7,960 nt of DNA, from contig JBEKCP010000272.1 of NCBI GenBank assembly GCA_050014815.1, forward strand, positions 1 through 7,960, written 5' to 3'. The position numbers and the translations under genes were made by a program. The notes below the pieces were generated by a model that saw only the letters and a program-made list of their open reading frames with translations, was not told where the DNA came from and ran no database searches. Positions 4,948 to 7,960 of the stretch are shown here, one piece after another. The number at the start of each line of letters is the position of its first letter. The stretch's first letter is position 1. This stretch comes from JBEKCP01 sp050014815. Its GTDB lineage: Bacteria; Planctomycetota; Planctomycetia; Pirellulales; Thermoguttaceae.

Positions 4948-6093
4948 GTGGACCCCAGCCTGCTACGCACCCCGCTCTGCCAATGGCACGTCGCCCACGG
5001 GGCACGCATGACGCCGTTCGCCGGCTGGGCCATGCCCGTCCAGTACGCCCCGATCATCGAGGAGCACCTGGCCACCCGGAGAGCGGCGGGAATCACCGAC
5101 ATTTCGCACATGGGGCGGTTGCGGTTCGAGGGCCCCGGGGCCGCGGTCTTCCTGGCCGAGTTGCTCACCCGCCGTGTGGCCGACATGGAACTCGGCCAGA
5201 TCCGCTACTCGCTCATTACCAACGACGCCGGCGGCATCCTCGACGACGTGCTGGTGGGCTACTACCACAGCGCCTACGGCCAGCCGTTCTACCTTGTGGT
5301 GGTGAACGCGGGCAACCGGCAGAAGATCGTCGATTGGGTCCTGGCCCATCTGCCGCCCCAGCGGGCCAACGCGCCGGGCAAGGAAGTCATTTTCACCGAC
5401 GTCAGCCGGCTGTGGGCGATGCTGGCCATCCAGGGCCCGCGGAGCATCGAAGCCTTGCAGCCGCTGGTGAACGCCGACCTCCGTTGGATGCGGTACTACC
5501 GCGGCGCCCAGGTGCAGATCCTGCACCCCTCGGCCCGGCGACAGGGCGGGATCATCAGCCGCACCGGCTACACGGGCGAAGACGGCTTCGAGCTGAGCAT
5601 CGGCAGCGACATTGCCCAGGGCGTCTGGGAGGCGATCCTCGAGCAGGGCCGCCCGCTGGGAATGGTCCCGACGGGCCTGGGGGCGCGCGACACCTTGCGG
5701 CTGGAGGCGGGCATGCCGCTCTACGGCCACGAGATCAGCGAAGAGACCCATCCGTTCGAGGCGGGGCTCGGTTTCGCCTGCCACCTGGTCGGTTACGACT
5801 TTCCGGGCCGCGACGCCCTGGTGCGGATCCAGCAACAGCCGCTCACCCGGGTGCGGGTCGGCCTGGAGCTGCCCGGCCAGCGGGCCGCCCGGCAGGGCTA
5901 CACGATCCTCCGCGAGGGCCAACCGGTCGGCCAGGTCACCAGCGGGAGCTTCTCGCCGACTTTGGGCAAGCCGATCGCCATGGGCTACGTCCGGCCGGAG
6001 GCGGCCGGGCCCGGCACGCCGTTGGAAATCGACGTCCGGGGCCGACGCGAGCCTGCCGTGGTCGCCGAACTGCCGTTTTATCAGAGGAACTGA
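4948..6093 (+). CDS. gcvT: Aminomethyltransferase, glycine cleavage system T protein
   Basis: GcvT takes the aminomethyl group from the lipoyl arm of GcvH, releases ammonia and forms 5,10-methylenetetrahydrofolate. From the GTG at 4948 the protein is 381 aa, near the usual 360-380. Diagnostic blocks, numbered from this start, are RTPLCQWHVAHGARMTPFAGW at about 7-27, LITNDAGGILDDVLV at 89-103 (Asp99/Asp100 near the folate site), SRTGYTGEDGFE at 204-215, GLGARDTLRLEAGMPLYGHE at 243-262, and the C-terminal barrel with GQVTSGSFSPTL at 328-339. Two starts are possible, TTG at 4942 and GTG at 4948. AGAGA at 4935-4939 is eight bases from the GTG but only two from the TTG, so I prefer the GTG. It opens the operon; its stop is 14 bp before gcvH. 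YgfZ-like folate proteins are excluded by the intact DAGG-DD and GARDTLRLE motifs. Confidence 0.95.
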   Translation: MDPSLLRTPLCQWHVAHGARMTPFAGWAMPVQYAPIIEEHLATRRAAGITDISHMGRLRFEGPGAAVFLAELLTRRVADMELGQIRYSLITNDAGGILDDVLVGYYHSAYGQPFYLVVVNAGNRQKIVDWVLAHLPPQRANAPGKEVIFTDVSRLWAMLAIQGPRSIEALQPLVNADLRWMRYYRGAQVQILHPSARRQGGIISRTGYTGEDGFELSIGSDIAQGVWEAILEQGRPLGMVPTGLGARDTLRLEAGMPLYGHEISEETHPFEAGLGFACHLVGYDFPGRDALVRIQQQPLTRVRVGLELPGQRAARQGYTILREGQPVGQVTSGSFSPTLGKPIAMGYVRPEAAGPGTPLEIDVRGRREPAVVAELPFYQRN

Positions 6094-6094
6094 C

Positions 6095-6099
6095 AAGGA
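6095..6099 (+). promoter_or_regulatory. Ribosome binding site of gcvH
   Basis: AAGGA lies eight bases before the ATG at 6108, immediately after the gcvT stop codon. It fixes the gcvH start, whose frame is open far upstream. Confidence 0.7.
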
Positions 6100-6107
6100 A
6101 CCTTTCG

Positions 6108-6514
6108 ATGCCGTTTGATCCGAAGAGACTCCTGTACACCACGACGCACGAATGGGCCTCGGTGGAGGGCGGCCCGGCCGGGGAGAAAATCGCCACGGTG
6201 GGGCTGTCGGACTTCGCCCTGAAGGCCCTCACCGACCTGGTCCACATGGAACTGCCCGAACCCGGCCGCGCGGTCGAGGCCGGCGGCCCAATGGGCGAGG
6301 TCGAGTCGGTCAAGGCCGTCAGCGACATCTACAGCCCCGTGGCCGGCGAGATCCTCGAGACCAATACGTTCCTGCTGGAAAGCCTCGACACGCTGACCCA
6401 GGACCCCTACGGGGCGGGCTGGCTGGTGAAGATCCGGGTCACCGACGCCTCGGGCCTGGCCCGACTGCTGGACTTCACCGCCTACCAGAAGCAGTGCGAG
6501 CAGGAAATGACGGA

Positions 6515-6518
<4 letters not shown>
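6108..6518 (+). CDS. gcvH: Glycine cleavage system H protein (lipoyl carrier)
   Basis: The 136-aa protein is the mobile lipoyl carrier that shuttles the aminomethyl intermediate between the P, T and L proteins. Length and fold blocks are typical: YTTTHEWASVE at 10-20, ATVGLSDFALKALTDLV at 29-45, the lipoylation site GEVESVKAVSDIYSP at 63-77 with Lys69 as the modified lysine, AGEILETN at 79-86, and DPYGAGWLVKI at 99-109. The start is ATG 6108, with AAGGA at good spacing. The reading frame is open upstream through gcvT in another frame, but that extension is a shadow with no homology-like content. The stop codon overlaps the start of gcvPA (ATGA at 6515-6518), which suggests translational coupling. 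A lipoate-protein ligase or LipA/LipB and the L protein must be encoded elsewhere. Confidence 0.96.
6502..6505 (+). promoter_or_regulatory. Ribosome binding site of gcvPA inside gcvH
   Basis: AGGA near the 3' end of gcvH lies nine bases before the overlapping ATG at 6515. Confidence 0.5.
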
Positions 6519-7867
<1,349 letters not shown>

Positions 7868-7870
7868 CGG

Positions 7871-7960
7871 GCGGGCTTGCCCGCCGTGGAATGCGCAGAT
7901 TGTAGGGTGGGTCGAGCGAAGCGGGCTCGCTGCGCTCGACCCACCCTACGGCGGGCAAGC
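7871..7960. repeat. Nested inverted repeat after gcvPA, continuing past the window
   Basis: The inner element is a perfect 17-bp inverted repeat (7902-7918 with 7933-7949), starting GTAGGGTGGGTCGAGCG, with a short loop. The outer element GCTTGCCCGCCGT (7875-7887) is repeated inverted and perfect at 7948-7960 and probably runs on past the edge; its left copy also starts with the small palindrome GCGGGCTTGCCCGC (7871-7884). Inner and outer arms share bases 7948-7949. The inner hairpin could slow or end gcvPA transcription, but no T-tract is present. It looks like one dispersed repeat sitting inside another. Confidence 0.8.

Noticed and set aside
4963..6096. Minus-strand open frame of 377 codons opposite gcvT
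   Set aside because: It is the antisense shadow of a clear GcvT coding region and has no independent support.
4983..6107. N-terminal extension of gcvH (its frame is open back to 4983)
   Set aside because: That part of the frame lies across gcvT and encodes Arg/Pro/Gly-rich shadow sequence. GcvH proteins begin near the ATG at 6108, which has a good AAGGA site.

Overview
The window is GC-rich bacterial DNA that reads as ordinary housekeeping chromosome. The likely source is a planctomycete (Planctomycetota, perhaps Pirellulales-like). This is inferred from the high GC content, several genes without a Shine-Dalgarno sequence, a DUF4416 protein, a glycine dehydrogenase split into subunits, and intergenic repeats built on a CACACTCCGTGTG core or a GTAGGGTGGG core, which I recall as common in planctomycete genomes. 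I could not test this by search.

Layout. (1) On the minus strand, positions 1905 down to 1 hold yhaM (OB-fold plus HD-domain 3'-5' exoribonuclease) followed by the 5' part of rnr (RNase R), which runs off the left edge. This looks like a small RNA-decay operon, with a heptamer inverted-repeat array in the 96-bp gap. (2) Positions 1906-2137 form a divergent promoter region with candidate promoters facing each way and a long imperfect hairpin between them. (3) proS (2138-3889, plus) is a complete bacterial-type prolyl-tRNA synthetase with its editing domain. (4) Positions 3890-4246 have no convincing gene but contain a second inverted array, of four octamers facing four octamers. (5) A DUF4416 gene (4247-4780, TTG start) follows. 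(6) Positions 4781-4947 are packed with short tandem repeats of 7 or 14 bp, then a candidate extended -10 promoter. (7) gcvT-gcvH-gcvPA (4948-7867) is a tight operon for the glycine cleavage system. The partner subunit gcvPB would be expected just downstream. (8) From 7868 to the right edge lies a nested inverted repeat cut off by the window end.

The three gcv products act together: GcvP decarboxylates glycine onto the lipoyl arm of GcvH, and GcvT moves the one-carbon unit to tetrahydrofolate. YhaM and RNase R would both degrade RNA from the 3' end. I see no new protein system. The most unusual signal is in the spacers: nearly every non-coding gap carries short tandem units (7, 8 or 14 bp), usually in sets of four, twice arranged as four units followed by four reverse-complement units.
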